This document shows positions 45,609 to 53,667 of a stretch of 64,000 bases of DNA, piece after piece; within the stretch, counting starts at the first letter, position 1; the number at the start of each line of letters is the position of its first letter. The translations under genes and the position numbers were made by a program. Below the pieces are notes generated by a model. That model ran no database searches, was not told where the DNA came from, and saw only the letters and a program-made list of their open reading frames with translations. Location of the stretch: positions 434,001 through 498,000 of the forward strand of contig CANGEP010000001.1 in assembly GCA_947452905.1 (NCBI GenBank). Reading direction: 5' to 3'. The DNA is from Bacteroidota bacterium. GTDB taxonomy: Bacteria; Bacteroidota; Bacteroidia; Chitinophagales; Chitinophagaceae.

Positions 45609-46136
45609 TTACCAGCCTTTTTCTTCTCTAAGGTTTGTGATATGTGCCACATGATGTTTACCATGCCAAGCATATATGGCAAACATATCCCATAAGCTTA
45701 CTTCTGCATTTCGAACTGGATGAAATAATTTTCGCTCCCATTGTTCAGGTGTTAAGCTATCAAATAAATTAGCCCATTTTTCATGCAAAGCATGTAGTAA
45801 GGTCATTGAGTAATTAATAGGTGTATTATAGGTGTCTGCCATAGCAACCCAAGCATTTTCGTCATAGGTTTTAATGGGTGGAACCTCTTCTGTTAAACCT
45901 AATTTAAAACGTATATAAGCATTCATATGACTGTCCGAAATATGATGCACTAGTTGATGCACTGTCCATCCACCTTCACGATAAGGAGTGTCTAACTGTG
46001 CTTTATCAAGGTTAGCCACAGCATGTTCTACATCGGTAGGCAAATGGCGTAAATCATTTATCCATTTAGCCTTAGTGATTTCTGAATAAGGTTCAGTTTG
46101 ATACTTCCCAATGGGGTAACGAGGGTCTTTTGTCAT
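45609..46136 (-). CDS. YfiT-like DinB-superfamily metal-dependent protein (putative bacillithiol transferase)
   Basis: This 175-residue four-helix-bundle protein is of the DinB/YfiT type. The family motifs are present: DPRYPIGKYQ at the start, REGGWTVHQLVHHISDSHMNAY near residue 56, and WDMFAIYAWHGKHHVAHI near 150. The His residues are placed to bind one metal ion. YfiT homologues act as thiol transferases or hydrolases. I use the ATG at 46136, because the ORF-track start at 46202 would overlap the ABC ATPase gene by 50 bases and adds a non-conserved extension. Confidence 0.85.
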   Translation of the reverse strand: MTKDPRYPIGKYQTEPYSEITKAKWINDLRHLPTDVEHAVANLDKAQLDTPYREGGWTVHQLVHHISDSHMNAYIRFKLGLTEEVPPIKTYDENAWVAMADTYNTPINYSMTLLHALHEKWANLFDSLTPEQWERKLFHPVRNAEVSLWDMFAIYAWHGKHHVAHITNLREEKGW

Positions 46137-46152
46137 AGAAATATTTTTAATT

Positions 46153-46917
46153 TTATTCGGCTCTCCATTCTTTTCCTGTAAGCTGTATAAAAACATCTTC
46201 AAGGTTTGCTTTTTTTATTTCTTTTTCTTTTTCAAAACCAGTGGCAACTAATTCATCAATTAATTGATTAGGTGAATTAATGGCAATAATTTTTCCAGCA
46301 TCTACAATAGCTACTCTATCGCATAAAATTTCAGCTTCATCCATGTAATGGGTAGTAATAATTACAGTGGTACCTGCTTCTCTGATTTCTTTGATTAAAT
46401 CCCATAAATTTCTTCTTGCTTGTGGATCTAATCCTGTGGTAGGCTCATCTAAGAAAATAATTTTAGGCTGATTTATTAAAGTAGTTGCGATAGAAAATCT
46501 TTGCTTTTGTCCCCCACTTAGTTCTTTAAACTTTGACTTGGCTTTATCTTCTAAATTTACTTTTTTTAAAAGTTGGATAGGGTCCACTTTTGTTTGATAC
46601 AAACCCACAAATAATTGTATAAGTTCGGTTAAATTTAAGTTTGGATAAAATCCAGAAGTTTGTAATTGAACCCCAATGAATTTTTTTATTTCCTCAGGAT
46701 CTGTATCTAAGTTTACACCATTTACCCAAATCTCACCAGAGGTTTTAGGCCTAAGTGTTTCAATAATTTCTAAGGTGGTAGATTTACCTGCACCATTAGG
46801 TCCCAATAATCCAAAAATCTCCCCTTGGTGCACTTCAAAACTTATGCCTTTAACCGCTTCAAAAGAACCATAGGATTTATGTAAATTTTGTACCGTAATG
46901 ATGGGTGCCAAAGACAT
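46153..46917 (-). CDS. ABC transporter ATP-binding protein (DrrA/CcmA-like)
   Basis: This 254-residue ATPase has a complete set of motifs: Walker A GPNGAGKST near residue 36, Q-loop VQLQTSGFYPNLNLTEL near 83, signature LSGGQKQR near 134, Walker B IIFLDEPTTGLD near 152, and the switch His in ITTHYMDEAE. The C-terminal ANLEDVFIQLTG is typical of export-type ATPases of the DrrA group. The matching ABC-2 permease is not adjacent; the neighbours are a DinB gene and purK. The substrate is unknown. Confidence 0.93.
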   Translation of the reverse strand: MSLAPIITVQNLHKSYGSFEAVKGISFEVHQGEIFGLLGPNGAGKSTTLEIIETLRPKTSGEIWVNGVNLDTDPEEIKKFIGVQLQTSGFYPNLNLTELIQLFVGLYQTKVDPIQLLKKVNLEDKAKSKFKELSGGQKQRFSIATTLINQPKIIFLDEPTTGLDPQARRNLWDLIKEIREAGTTVIITTHYMDEAEILCDRVAIVDAGKIIAINSPNQLIDELVATGFEKEKEIKKANLEDVFIQLTGKEWRAE

Positions 46918-46937
46918 AGCTATTTAAATTTTACACC

Positions 46938-46945
46938 CAAATTTA
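46938..46945 (-). promoter_or_regulatory. Candidate -7 element of the ABC ATPase gene
   Basis: TAAATTTG on the minus strand is a full consensus match, ending 20 bases before the ATG at 46917. It lies back-to-back with the purK box, 14 bases away. Confidence 0.5.
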
Positions 46946-46959
46946 ACCTCTTTTCATCT

Positions 46960-46967
46960 TATCTTTG
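46960..46967 (+). promoter_or_regulatory. Candidate -7 element of purK
   Basis: TATCTTTG is a full match to TAnnTTTG, ending 17 bases before the purK ATG. Its -33 region overlaps the -7 box of the divergent ABC gene. Confidence 0.5.
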
Positions 46968-46984
46968 ACAAAAATCATAAAACT

Positions 46985-48106
46985 ATGAAAGTAGGTATCT
47001 TAGGCGGCGGTCAACTAGGCAGAATGTTATTGCAAGCTGCAGCCAACTATGATGTTACCACTTATGTTTTAGAAAATGATGACCAGTGCCCAGCGGCACA
47101 TTTATGCCATCATTTTACCAAGGGAAGTATCACCGATTTTGATACAGTTTATAATTTCGGCAAACAATTAGATGCTATTACTATTGAAATTGAAGCGGTT
47201 AATATACAAGCACTTGAAAAACTAGAAGCAGAAGGTATTAAAGTATATCCTAGCACTTCGGCCATCAAGACCATTAAAAATAAAATTCTACAAAAAGAGT
47301 TTTATGCTGCCCACGAAATTCCTAGTGCTCCTTTTACCATCACTTATACAAAAGAGGATATAAAATCGCATGAAAATTTATTACCTGCTGTTCATAAAAT
47401 AGCGGAAGGCGGTTATGATGGAAAAGGTGTTCAGGTAATTAATGAAACAGCCGATATTAATTTAGGATTCGAGGGCCCTTCAGTTTTGGAGCAAAAAATA
47501 AAAATAAGTAAAGAGATTGCTTTAATGGTAGGCATGAACGCTGCTGGAAAAACCATTAACTACCCTCCTTGTGAAATGATTTTTGACCCTGTGTATAATT
47601 TATTAGATTATCAATTAAGCCCCGCAAAATTAGACGAAAAGCAACTTTGGAAAGCACAAGCCATTGCTCGTAAAGTGGTAACTGAATTAAAAAGTCCAGG
47701 TTTATTTGCTATTGAATTATTTATAGATAAAGACGGAGATATTTGGGTTAATGAAACAGCACCAAGAGTGCATAATAGTGGACACCATACTATTGAAGCT
47801 AACTATAGTAGTCAGTACGATATGCTTTGGAGAATAATACTCGACTACCCTTTAGGCAATACAAATGAAATTTTGCCTTCTGCCATTGTAAATATAATTG
47901 GAGCCCCTGGTTATGAAGGTGATGTATTTTATGAAGGCTTGCCTGAAGTGTTGTCCATGGACAATGTTTTTGTTCATTTATATGGCAAAAAGAAAACCAA
48001 GCCTGGAAGAAAAATGGGACATGTAACCATTATTAGTAGCGATTACCAAGACCTTACCTATAAAGCGAATAAAATAAAGCATACGCTAAAAGCCATCTGT
48101 AAATAA
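46985..48106 (+). CDS. purK: N5-carboxyaminoimidazole ribonucleotide synthase PurK
   Basis: PurK uses ATP and bicarbonate to convert AIR to N5-CAIR in purine synthesis. The 373-residue ATP-grasp protein starts with the family motif VGILGGGQLGRMLLQAA. The central EGGYDGKGVQVI near residue 140 follows. The metal/ATP site is seen in LFAIELFIDKDGDIWVNETAPRVHNSGHHTIEA near residue 240. The partner mutase gene purE is not in the window. Confidence 0.97.
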   Translation: MKVGILGGGQLGRMLLQAAANYDVTTYVLENDDQCPAAHLCHHFTKGSITDFDTVYNFGKQLDAITIEIEAVNIQALEKLEAEGIKVYPSTSAIKTIKNKILQKEFYAAHEIPSAPFTITYTKEDIKSHENLLPAVHKIAEGGYDGKGVQVINETADINLGFEGPSVLEQKIKISKEIALMVGMNAAGKTINYPPCEMIFDPVYNLLDYQLSPAKLDEKQLWKAQAIARKVVTELKSPGLFAIELFIDKDGDIWVNETAPRVHNSGHHTIEANYSSQYDMLWRIILDYPLGNTNEILPSAIVNIIGAPGYEGDVFYEGLPEVLSMDNVFVHLYGKKKTKPGRKMGHVTIISSDYQDLTYKANKIKHTLKAICK

Positions 48107-48110
48107 GTAA

Positions 48111-49106
48111 CTATTTATTAGAATTATTACCAAAACCTCCTATTAAAATGGGTTTCACCTTCGCTTTTTTTACTTGTAAATTTTTCAAGTAACCAATTCC
48201 CACCATACTCTTCAATTGCAATCCAGGAGAGGATTTAGTTGGGCCAAATATTTTAATTTTATCGTCGTAAATAAGATCTAGACTATAGGTTGCCGAAAAG
48301 TTTTTGTACATTTTGAACGTGAACAAATTAGTCATGTATACATTTATATTTTCTGGCTTTTTATAATAATTGGAGAAAAAATCGGCCCTCCCTTTATAAG
48401 AAATTAAATCGGTAATTGCTTTTGAGTAATTAATTGTCACAAATAAACCCGTTTCTCTATTTGCCTTTTTCCCTGTATCCACCCCGTATTTACCTAAGGA
48501 AGACAAATAAGAATTTAAAACCAATGTAGTTCTTGAAGTAAGGGGTGAAAAGAAAATAGACAAATCTTTATTGGGCTTATAATCAAAACCTGCAGACAAG
48601 ATTAAATAAGCGGGGGAGAAAAAACTCGAAGTAAATACCGATTTTGTTCCACTAAAGGCATACCCATCAAAAAATTGAGAACGGAAGTTTATTAATCCTG
48701 AAACAAATACAACGCCTCCTGAATCAATTTTATAACCATATTTGCTAAGTAAGTCAATGCGATCATCATTTTTCCTGCCACCCAAACTGGTAGACTCTAT
48801 ATAGCCTAGGTTTACATCTAAATTATTATCCCAATTAAACCGAGGCTGTTGATAAAAAGCGAAATAATTAAAATAACTATTTAGGGCCATATTAAAATTA
48901 TCACCCCCTGCAGCCCAGTTGCTTAAAGAGCTTTGCGACAAATTAAAATTATAAAGGCCTCCTCTTTTCCAATTCCAGGTACTTGTATCTGTATCTTTCT
49001 TAATACTGCGAGTAGTTTCGGAGCGAAGTTTTGCCAAAACCAAATCCTGTGAAAAAGACTTGGTAAGCCCTAAAACCAACAAAATCAATATAAACCCTTT
49101 TTTCAT
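48111..49106 (-). CDS. DUF3078 family protein, probable outer membrane protein
   Basis: This 331-residue protein has a signal peptide (MKKGFILILLVLGLTKSFSQ). The rest matches DUF3078, a Bacteroidota family of unknown function: WNWKRGGLYNFNLSQSSLSNWAAGGDNF near residue 43 and NNLDVNLGYIESTSLGGRKNDDRIDLLSKYGYK near 93. The alternating aromatic/polar strands suggest a beta-barrel in the outer membrane. It converges with purK, 4 bases apart, and has its own TATATTTG box. Confidence 0.88.
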   Translation of the reverse strand: MKKGFILILLVLGLTKSFSQDLVLAKLRSETTRSIKKDTDTSTWNWKRGGLYNFNLSQSSLSNWAAGGDNFNMALNSYFNYFAFYQQPRFNWDNNLDVNLGYIESTSLGGRKNDDRIDLLSKYGYKIDSGGVVFVSGLINFRSQFFDGYAFSGTKSVFTSSFFSPAYLILSAGFDYKPNKDLSIFFSPLTSRTTLVLNSYLSSLGKYGVDTGKKANRETGLFVTINYSKAITDLISYKGRADFFSNYYKKPENINVYMTNLFTFKMYKNFSATYSLDLIYDDKIKIFGPTKSSPGLQLKSMVGIGYLKNLQVKKAKVKPILIGGFGNNSNK

Positions 49107-49123
49107 TCAACGCCCTATTTTGC

Positions 49124-49131
49124 CAAATATA
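49124..49131 (-). promoter_or_regulatory. Candidate -7 element of the DUF3078 gene
   Basis: TATATTTG on the minus strand is a full match to TAnnTTTG and ends 17 bases before the ATG at 49106. Confidence 0.5.
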
Positions 49132-49243
49132 GCAATCCTTTTCTAATGGCTTGATTGTTAGGTATATATAAATAATATGTTCATATAAGAATCCTTAATT
49201 AACCATTTCATTATCAAATAATTAGCATTCCTTGGCTGACAAC

Positions 49244-49274
49244 TTGACACATACTATTATTTTAACTAAATTTG
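49244..49274 (+). promoter_or_regulatory. Promoter of the miaB operon
   Basis: TTG (49244-49246) and TAAATTTG (49267-49274) are 20 bases apart, a good match to the Bacteroidota -33/-7 promoter. The -7 box ends 21 bases before the ATG at 49296. The TTG chosen as start in the ORF track (49272) is part of this box. Confidence 0.6.
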
Positions 49275-49295
49275 CCCTTCAAAGAAAAAAAGGCA

Positions 49296-50720
49296 ATGGA
49301 ACTGTATTCCTTAGATACAAAAGCACATGACGAAGCAAGGCAGGGAGAAGTTTTACAATCCCCAAACGAAGGCAAAAATTTTGATAAGTTTTTCCTGGTA
49401 GAAAGCTATGGCTGTGCAATGAATTTTGCAGACAGCGAAGTAGTGGCTTCCATTTTAGAAAATAATGGATATGGGGCAACAAGAGACTTAGAAAAAGCAG
49501 ATTTAATTTTGGTGAATACTTGTTCAGTAAGAGAAAAAGCTGAGCAAACAGTTCGTAAAAGATTAACAGAATTTAAAAAGCTCAAGCATGCTAAACCTTC
49601 TTTACTAGTAGGTATTTTAGGCTGCATGGCAGAGCGATTAAAATCGCAATTATTAGAACAAGAAAAACTAGTAGACATTGTGGTGGGCCCAGATGCTTAT
49701 CGTACCCTTCCTGAATTAATTGCTGAAGCAGGCACTGGACAAAAAGCGGTGAACGTAATTTTAAGTAGAGACGAAACTTATGGCGATATCTCGCCAGTAA
49801 GATTAGATAGCAATGGCATTAGTGGATTTGTATCCATTATGAGAGGTTGCAATAATATGTGTAGTTTTTGTGTAGTACCTTTTACAAGAGGTAGAGAGCG
49901 AAGTAGAGATAGTTTTTCGATTATTGCAGAATCACGTGATTTATTTGAAAGAGGATATCGTGAGATTACTTTATTAGGACAAAACGTAGATAGTTATTAT
50001 TGGAATAACCCCGAAACCAATTTATCCGTAACTTTTGCTGAATTATTAAGTTCGGTGGCTCAAATTAGCCCTTTGTTAAGAGTACGTTTTAGTACTTCAC
50101 ACCCTAAAGATATTACAGACGAAGTTTTATATGCGATTGCTAAATATCCTAATATTTGTAAATACATTCATCTTCCTGTGCAAAGCGGAAGTACGCGAAT
50201 TTTACAATTAATGAATCGTACTTATACCAGAGAATGGTATTTAGCAAAAGTGGATCGTATTAGAGAGATTGTACCAGAGTGTAGTATATCTGCAGATATC
50301 ATTGCAGGTTTTTGTACCGAAACAGAGCAAGACCATCAAGATACGATGAGCATAATGGAAGCTGCCCAGTATGATTATAGTTATATGTATTTTTACTCTG
50401 AACGACCAGGTACACTTGCTGCTAAAAGATATGTAGATGATATACCAGAAGCCATTAAAAAAAGAAGATTGCAAGAAATTGTAGATGTACAATGGACCCT
50501 CTCTAATGAAAGTAATAAAAGAGATGTAGGTAAAACTTTTGAAGTATTAGTAGAAGGGAATAGCAAAAAAAGTGAGTTAGAGTGGATGGGAAGAAATAGT
50601 CAAAATAAAGTAATTGTTTTTCCTAAAGATGCTCATTCGATTAAAAAAGGGGATTATGTTATGGTTCATATTACAGGTTATACCAAAGGAACTTTATTAG
50701 GAGTTTTAAAAACAAATTAA
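49296..50720 (+). CDS. miaB: tRNA-2-methylthio-N6-dimethylallyladenosine synthase MiaB
   Basis: MiaB is a radical SAM methylthiotransferase that modifies A37 of tRNAs reading codons that start with U. The N-terminal UPF0004 domain has three cluster cysteines ([33 protein letters not shown]). The radical SAM motif is [22 protein letters not shown] near residue 188, and a TRAM domain closes the chain ([21 protein letters not shown]). I start at the ATG at 49296 (474 residues), because the TTG at 49272 lies within the promoter. It heads a run with the sigma-54 activator, lptE and secG genes. Confidence 0.97.
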   Translation: MELYSLDTKAHDEARQGEVLQSPNEGKNFDKFFLVESYGCAMNFADSEVVASILENNGYGATRDLEKADLILVNTCSVREKAEQTVRKRLTEFKKLKHAKPSLLVGILGCMAERLKSQLLEQEKLVDIVVGPDAYRTLPELIAEAGTGQKAVNVILSRDETYGDISPVRLDSNGISGFVSIMRGCNNMCSFCVVPFTRGRERSRDSFSIIAESRDLFERGYREITLLGQNVDSYYWNNPETNLSVTFAELLSSVAQISPLLRVRFSTSHPKDITDEVLYAIAKYPNICKYIHLPVQSGSTRILQLMNRTYTREWYLAKVDRIREIVPECSISADIIAGFCTETEQDHQDTMSIMEAAQYDYSYMYFYSERPGTLAAKRYVDDIPEAIKKRRLQEIVDVQWTLSNESNKRDVGKTFEVLVEGNSKKSELEWMGRNSQNKVIVFPKDAHSIKKGDYVMVHITGYTKGTLLGVLKTN

Positions 50721-50721
50721 A

Positions 50722-51990
50722 ATGGACTTACAAAGTTTAAAAAATAGATTTAATATTATAGGCAATACGCCTTCCCTAAACCATGCGCTTAACACTGCCG
50801 AACAAGTAGCTGCAACAGATTTAACAGTGCTTATTGTGGGCGAAAGTGGTGTAGGTAAAGAAGTCTTTTCACAAATCATTCATAGTTTATCGGCAAGAAA
50901 ACACAATCCATTTATTGCAGTAAACTGTGGCGCCATTCCTGAAGGCACAATCGACTCCGAATTATTTGGTCATGAGAAAGGATCCTTTACAGGCGCCGTA
51001 GATAGCAGAAAAGGTTATTTTGAAACGGTGAGTGGTGGAACTATATTTTTAGATGAAATTGGCGAATTACCCTTGGGCACACAAGCAAGATTATTACGTG
51101 TATTAGAAACTGGTGAGTTTATCAGAGTAGGATCTTCAAAAGTGCAAAAATCGGATGTGCGCGTAATTGCAGCCACCAATAGAGAATTATTAGAGTTTAC
51201 TCAAAAGGGTAAGTTTAGAGAAGACTTATACTATCGATTAAACACAGTTCCTATTCGTGTGCCAAGTTTAAGAGATCGTAAAGAGGATATCCCCCTACTC
51301 TTTAGAAAATTCGTTGTTGATTTTGCAGAAAAATATAAAACTAAACCCATCTTTTTAGAGGACTCAGCACGTACCTTATTAACTAGCTATGCATGGCCAG
51401 GCAATGTGCGTGAATTAAAAAACATAGCAGAACAAATTTCTGTACTTAGCAAAACAGATCATATTAGTGAAGAGGTTTTAGCGGGATTTTTACCGATACA
51501 AGACCCCCATAATCGCTCTATGATTAAAGGCAACACCCCTGTGGGTGAGTTTGCTAATGAAAGAGAAATTTTATACAAACTTTTCTTTGACATGAAAAAA
51601 GATGTAAACGAATTAAAGAAAATGTTTTTTGAAATTTTACAAAATCCAAATATTGCTAATAGTGCAAATGGCAATTATACTAGAGAAAGTATATTAAATG
51701 AATTAAAAGAAGATATATTACCCGCTAACATACAGAGTCCTCCTATTAGCACAACCACTAATGCTTTACCTCCAGTTCAAATTGGCGTTCAACAACCCAT
51801 GATATTAGACAACCAACTTCATACCGATTTTGAAGTAGAAGAGTCTTTAAACATTATGGATAAGGAAAAAGAGTTAATTTTAAAAGCATTAAAAAAGCAT
51901 AAAGGCCGCCGCAAGGATGCCTCAACCGATTTAGGCATTAGCGAAAGAACCTTATATCGTAAGATTAAAGAATATGACATTGAAGAATAA
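50722..51990 (+). CDS. Sigma-54-dependent transcriptional activator without receiver domain
   Basis: This 422-residue protein begins directly with the AAA+ sigma-54 interaction domain: Walker A VGESGVGKEVFSQII near residue 37, the sigma-contact loop as EKGSFTGAV near 87, Walker B GGTIFLDEIGELPLGTQARLLRVLE near 108, and the end of the domain at YAWPGNVRELKNIAE. A long linker (about 240-370) leads to a Fis-type helix-turn-helix (KALKKHKGRRKDASTDLGISERTLYRKIKEY). There is no response regulator or sensory domain, so it may be constitutive or controlled by protein partners. It starts 1 base after miaB. Confidence 0.95.
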   Translation: MDLQSLKNRFNIIGNTPSLNHALNTAEQVAATDLTVLIVGESGVGKEVFSQIIHSLSARKHNPFIAVNCGAIPEGTIDSELFGHEKGSFTGAVDSRKGYFETVSGGTIFLDEIGELPLGTQARLLRVLETGEFIRVGSSKVQKSDVRVIAATNRELLEFTQKGKFREDLYYRLNTVPIRVPSLRDRKEDIPLLFRKFVVDFAEKYKTKPIFLEDSARTLLTSYAWPGNVRELKNIAEQISVLSKTDHISEEVLAGFLPIQDPHNRSMIKGNTPVGEFANEREILYKLFFDMKKDVNELKKMFFEILQNPNIANSANGNYTRESILNELKEDILPANIQSPPISTTTNALPPVQIGVQQPMILDNQLHTDFEVEESLNIMDKEKELILKALKKHKGRRKDASTDLGISERTLYRKIKEYDIEE

Positions 51991-52510
51991 CCCTTTTTTA
52001 TTTTTAGCAACCTCTTACAAAGGTTTACTGATAGGCTTTCTATTAGTAAGCATGACAAGTTGTGGCATATATAGTTTTAGAGATGCCGTAATCCCTGAAA
52101 ATGTTAAAACGGTTAAAATTGGATTTATCGAAAACAAAGCCCGTTATGTGAATCCACAATTAGCTCCTTTGTTAACCGATAAGTTGCAACAAAAAATTAT
52201 TGGGCAAACAAAACTTACAAGAACCAATAATGATGACGCTCATTATCAAATTTATGCTACCATCACTAATTACGACCCTTCTCAAACAGTAGGTGTAAGC
52301 GCTCAACAAGCCACCACCAATAGATTAACTGTAACTGTACATGTTTTACTAAAAAAGACTTTAGATAACAAAGAGCTAGAATTTGATGTGACGCGTAATT
52401 TTGACTTTTCTGCAAACTTAACTTTGAACCAAGCAGAAAGCCAATTAATGGATGATATTGTACGCAATATTACCGACGATATTTTTAACCAAATTTTCTC
52501 TAACTGGTAA
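51974..52510 (+). CDS. lptE: LPS assembly lipoprotein LptE-like protein
   Basis: This 178-residue lipoprotein has a lipobox SMTSC (near residue 35). The LptE-like domain that follows carries GIYSFRDAVIPENVKTVKIGFIENKARYVNPQLAPLLTDKLQQKI, the strand-helix pattern of the family, with a DAHYQIYATITNYDPSQTVG segment. LptE plugs the LptD barrel for LPS insertion in the outer membrane. The first 17 bases overlap the 3' end of the sigma-54 activator gene, and the gene order next to secG is common in this group. Confidence 0.85.
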   Translation: MTLKNNPFLFLATSYKGLLIGFLLVSMTSCGIYSFRDAVIPENVKTVKIGFIENKARYVNPQLAPLLTDKLQQKIIGQTKLTRTNNDDAHYQIYATITNYDPSQTVGVSAQQATTNRLTVTVHVLLKKTLDNKELEFDVTRNFDFSANLTLNQAESQLMDDIVRNITDDIFNQIFSNW

Positions 52511-52513
52511 ACA

Positions 52514-53236
52514 ATGACTTCAGATAATATACATTCAATATTACAACAATGGACTGGCCAAAGCGAACTCAAGGATGTTTCTGTGACTGAACTTGAAGTG
52601 CTGGTTAAAGAAAATAGCTATAGTAGTAGTTTGCAATTTTTATTAGCTAAAAAATATGCACTCGAAAAAAACGAATTATACACTCAACAAGTAAAAAAAG
52701 CAGCTTGTTATTTTCCCTCTGCTCTTCATTTACATAAATGGCTAAATCATCAAGAGGCTTCAGTTATTAAAGAAGCTTTAGATGATAAACTAAGCTCGTT
52801 ATTAAACGAACAATTAGCCCAATTTAAAGAGCACCCGGATCAGCAAGATGCCCTAGAATTTGAAAAAAGCCTTCAACATATACAAAGGGACTATTTTGAG
52901 GCTCAAGGTATCGAAATTGACCTTTCAAAGCTTCCTCAAGATAAATTTACTAAGCAATTAAGAAGCTTCACAGCTTGGCTTAAAGTGCTAAAGAACCAGG
53001 AGGAAAATGGTCAAAATTTGACCGAAATAGGTGAAGAACAGGAGAAAATGATCAATGCAATAGCCGAAAAAGCCAATAATACAGCCGAAGTGATAACCGA
53101 GGCTATGGCCGAAATTTGGATAAAACAGGGTCAAAAGCGCAAGGCAATCGACATCTATTCTAAATTAAGTTTTATTTTTCCTGAAAAATCCGTTTATTTT
53201 GCGTCTCTAATAGAACAATTAAAACAAAAGAAATAA
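52514..53236 (+). CDS. Uncharacterised cytoplasmic protein with a TPR-like C-terminus
   Basis: This 240-residue soluble, helix-rich protein has no signal peptide or recognised motif. The C-terminal segment ETMAEIWIKQGQKRKAIDIYSKLSFIFPEKSVYFASLIEQLK-like stretch (near 200-238) reads as one TPR, and the N-terminal part carries an additional helical hairpin (LQFLLAKKYALEKNELYTQQVKKAACYFPSA). It lies between lptE and secG with 3- and 1-base junctions, so it is translated with them. Function unknown. Confidence 0.7.
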   Translation: MTSDNIHSILQQWTGQSELKDVSVTELEVLVKENSYSSSLQFLLAKKYALEKNELYTQQVKKAACYFPSALHLHKWLNHQEASVIKEALDDKLSSLLNEQLAQFKEHPDQQDALEFEKSLQHIQRDYFEAQGIEIDLSKLPQDKFTKQLRSFTAWLKVLKNQEENGQNLTEIGEEQEKMINAIAEKANNTAEVITEAMAEIWIKQGQKRKAIDIYSKLSFIFPEKSVYFASLIEQLKQKK

Positions 53237-53583
53237 TGATCACTTTATTTATAATCTTATTGATTGCAGCATGTGTAGGTCTTGGATTTGTAGTGTTAAT
53301 TCAAAACCCTAAGGGGGGTGGTTTAAACGCCAATGTAGGTGGTTTAACGAACAACTTTATGGGTGTAAAGCAAACTACTGATGTGTTGGAAAAAGGTACT
53401 TGGATTTTTGCTGCAGTGATTGCCATTTTGGCGATGACTTCTACGGTGTTTTTAAAAGGAGGGGCTAACGATAGTGATAAAGGGTTAATTAATAAAGTTA
53501 ATACATCAGCTACAGCTCCAGCACCAGCTCCTGCCCCAGCTAATACAGCACCTGCTCAAACCAATCCGCCTGCTCAAAAATAA
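53236..53583 (+). CDS. secG: Preprotein translocase subunit SecG
   Basis: SecG is a small subunit of the SecYEG channel. The 115-residue protein has two hydrophobic helices (about 2-23 and 56-75) with the family pattern FVVLIQNPKGGGLNANVGG between them and then GVKQTTDVLEKGTWIFA. The C-terminal tail is an Ala/Pro/Thr-rich low-complexity stretch (TAPAPAPAPANTAPA), often found in Bacteroidota SecG. The gene overlaps the upstream gene by 1 base and is followed by a strong terminator. Confidence 0.93.
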   Translation: MITLFIILLIAACVGLGFVVLIQNPKGGGLNANVGGLTNNFMGVKQTTDVLEKGTWIFAAVIAILAMTSTVFLKGGANDSDKGLINKVNTSATAPAPAPAPANTAPAQTNPPAQK

Positions 53584-53623
53584 AAACCACTTGAGTGAAT
53601 TTTATTTTTACCTAAAATAGTTT

Positions 53624-53654
53624 ATCCCCACCCAAAAAAGGTGGGGATTTTTAT
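53624..53654 (+). terminator. Intrinsic terminator after secG
   Basis: ATCCCCACC-CAAAAAA-GGTGGGGAT is a perfect 9-bp stem with a 7-base loop, followed by TTTTTATT. It ends the miaB-lptE-secG transcription unit and sits directly upstream of mltG. Confidence 0.9.
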
Positions 53655-53656
53655 TG

Positions 53657-53663
53657 TATTTTG
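53657..53663 (+). promoter_or_regulatory. Possible -7-like element of mltG
   Basis: TATTTTG, one base shorter than TAnnTTTG, is followed by AATT and the mltG ATG. It starts right after the terminator T-tract, so mltG must have its own promoter somewhere here. The short leader makes this tentative. Confidence 0.25.
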
Positions 53664-53667
53664 AATT

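Noticed and set aside
48107-48110. Search for a terminator between the converging purK and DUF3078 genes
   Set aside because: Only 4 bases separate the stops, and I saw no clear stem with a T-tract at this place.
53515-53580. Repeat-like GC-rich stretch at the end of secG
   Set aside because: It encodes the Ala/Pro low-complexity tail of SecG and is not a DNA repeat element.
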